DNA of 64,000 bases from CAKZSB01 sp964573105 (lineage in GTDB: Bacteria; Pseudomonadota; Gammaproteobacteria; Granulosicoccales; Granulosicoccaceae): NCBI GenBank assembly GCA_964573105.1, contig CAZNIS010000005.1, forward strand, positions 62,001 to 126,000, given 5' to 3'. A program made the translations under genes and the position numbers. This document shows, piece by piece, positions 62,734 to 64,000 of this stretch; within the stretch, counting starts at the first letter, position 1; the number at the start of each line of letters is the position of its first letter. The notes beneath the pieces are model-generated. The model was not told the origin of the DNA, did no database searches, and worked only from the letters and a program-made list of their open reading frames with translations.

Positions 62734-63777
62734 TTAAACGTGTTCTGTCGATCGAGCCAACGGCCAGTCCAGGCCGGCCAGTCGCGCGACAAACCCGGAA
62801 ATTTCGTCCCACAACTCACCGGCCGACTGCCCCTTCGACAGGCGATCGAGATAGCTGCAATCGCTGATCGAGTGCACCCAGAACTGATCTGGCCGCGAGC
62901 GCATCGCCGCAGCCACCAGCGATTGCCGATTCTTCCAGATACCTGCCTGCATCATGGCCCGCGATGCGCTTTCACCGGTAGCAGTTTTCGCAGCTACCGA
63001 TGCAATTTTGCGTACCTCGCTCGCCAGGTGCCAGCAGATTAGTACCGGTGGATCACCGGCGACACGCAGCGCATCGAGCACTTTCAACGCACGCCCGGGC
63101 TGACGCTGCAAGGCACTGTCGAGCAAGTCGAAAATCGTGTAGCGGGAGCTATCCGTCACACAGGCCAGCACCTGCGACGGGGTTATCTGCCCCTGCGGAT
63201 ACAAAATCGCGAGCTTCTCGATTTCCTGTTTGGCGGCCAGCAAATTGCCCTCGACCATGCGGGTCAGCATCTCGACACCTTCCGGTTCGGCACCTATGCC
63301 GGCCAGAGCGAGGCGGTTTTCTATCCACTGGGCGGTTTGTTGCCGACTCAGTGGCAATGTCTGCACGGTGATGCCGATGCTATCGATCGCCTTGTACCAG
63401 GCCAGATTTCGAAAACGCCCCTCGAGCTTGCCGGCACTGATCAGCATAACGGCGTCGGGTGGCGGATCATCGCACCAGCGCTTCAACAACGCCGATCCCT
63501 CGTTACCTGGCTTGCCGGACGGGATGCTGAGATCGACGATTTTGCGATCACCAAACAGCGACATGCTGTTGCCCGCCATCATGAGCTCATCCCAGTTGAA
63601 GCTTCGAGCGTTATCGACTTGAAAACGTTCAGTTACCTCATATCCGCTTTGACGGCAGACGCTGCGAATCTGATCGCAGGCCTCCATCGCCTGCAGGGGC
63701 TCCTCGCCGAAAATCAAATACACCGGGTGCAGTTTTTTACCCAGGGCATCGGCCAGTTTGTGAGGCTGAATGTTCAT
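62734..63777 (-). CDS. holA: DNA polymerase III delta subunit
   Basis: HolA is the clamp-opening subunit of the DnaX clamp loader. The 347-residue protein begins MNIQPHKLADALGKKLHPVY, followed by LIFGEEPLQAMEACDQIR, the AAA+-like fold, and the middle and C-terminal collar domains (VEGNLLAAKQEIEKLAILYP, DLLDSALQRQPGRALKVLDA). In many gammaproteobacteria lptE lies directly upstream of holA. Here a divergent exported gene is found instead. Confidence 0.93.
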   Translation of the reverse strand: MNIQPHKLADALGKKLHPVYLIFGEEPLQAMEACDQIRSVCRQSGYEVTERFQVDNARSFNWDELMMAGNSMSLFGDRKIVDLSIPSGKPGNEGSALLKRWCDDPPPDAVMLISAGKLEGRFRNLAWYKAIDSIGITVQTLPLSRQQTAQWIENRLALAGIGAEPEGVEMLTRMVEGNLLAAKQEIEKLAILYPQGQITPSQVLACVTDSSRYTIFDLLDSALQRQPGRALKVLDALRVAGDPPVLICWHLASEVRKIASVAAKTATGESASRAMMQAGIWKNRQSLVAAAMRSRPDQFWVHSISDCSYLDRLSKGQSAGELWDEISGFVARLAGLDWPLARSTEHV

Positions 63778-63904
63778 TGTCGGATTTTACCTCGAACTCT
63801 GGTGCCCAACGCTATTAAATGCTGTTTCGCAAATTCACGACCGACTTTCCGCATTCAACCCTAAACACAGTAAACTTGGGTCATCGCCACACCCCATTGA
63901 GATC

Positions 63905-64000
63905 ATGTCTACAAGAGCCGCAGCGCTATGGTGCTCGCTGATCACCGCTGTCGTACTGATCTCCCCGACCATCAGCCGGGGGGATACTGAATCCGACTGC
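63905..64000 (+). CDS. N-terminus of an exported protein, cut by the window end
   Basis: An ATG at 63905 opens 32 codons that run off the window. They read as a signal peptide: a basic start (MSTRAAA), a hydrophobic core (CSLITAVVLISP) and a polar region (SRGDTESDC). The family cannot be told. It lies 127 bases divergent from holA. Too little is visible to be certain that it is coding. Confidence 0.5.
   Translation, partial: MSTRAAALWCSLITAVVLISPTISRGDTESDC

Noticed and set aside
1..64000. CRISPR arrays, tRNA, rRNA, prophage or integron genes
   Set aside because: No regular spaced repeats, tRNA arm patterns, ribosomal RNA stretches or integrase/phage genes were seen by reading.

Overview
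The window looks like chromosomal core DNA of a gammaproteobacterium outside the Enterobacterales. The evidence is its conserved gene neighbourhoods. These include arsC-wrbA-DUF2069 facing hda-DUF2066 with purM-purN-DUF3108 beyond, dapA-bamC-MBL hydrolase, maf-rng-yhdP, holA/proA-nadD-rsfS-rlmH, and ffh/rpsP-rimM-trmD-rplS. Several of these match the order I know from pseudomonads. Coding density is high and genes sit in long co-directional runs. TTG and GTG starts are unusually frequent. I saw no tRNA, rRNA, CRISPR array, prophage or plasmid genes. The genus cannot be fixed from the sequence alone.

Region 1-9.4 kb holds a small-domain methyltransferase, adk, a repeat-rich secreted peptidoglycan-binding protein, an overlapping run metY-hydrolase-trmH, a 3-hydroxyacyl-CoA dehydrogenase without its usual hydratase half, a ClC-family protein and mscL. 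Region 9.6-19.2 kb holds a ComEA-like protein, a three-gene signalling set (OmpR-type regulator, LysM-FecR protein, CHASE2 histidine kinase), a deoxynucleoside kinase, pcnB, amtB-glnK and hslR. Region 19.2-25 kb holds an arsS-type radical SAM gene with two glycosyltransferases, ycgL, a pair of small c-type cytochromes and htpG. Region 25-28.5 kb is the rplS-trmD-rimM-rpsP-ffh set for translation and protein targeting.

Region 28.6-41.3 kb holds a CorC-type transporter, radA, then xseB-ispA-dxs-folE2 (isoprenoid and pterin precursors). It continues with the opposing dapA-bamC-MBL set, a PerM-type membrane protein and proS. Region 41.3-49.4 kb holds a lone GspE/PilB ATPase, a short miniature transposon-like element, and the hda/purMN neighbourhood. 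Region 49.5-53 kb is the least familiar part: a membrane coiled-coil protein, a lipoprotein that joins a solute-binding-like region to a von Willebrand factor A (VWA) domain, and a very small VWA-like membrane protein. A convergent beta-barrel-like gene follows. Region 53.3-64 kb holds darP, yhdP-rng-maf-rlmH-rsfS-nadD-proA-holA and the start of an unknown secreted protein.

The main points for a second look are these. A 138-bp inverted-repeat element lies upstream of arsC, and the end of a second copy lies at the window edge. Seven gene pairs are joined by a TTGA stop/start overlap. The VWA-containing trio may be an undescribed envelope system. The ClC protein has Val where the proton-pathway Glu of the exchangers would be. 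The arsenosugar-type cluster has no methyltransferase beside it.
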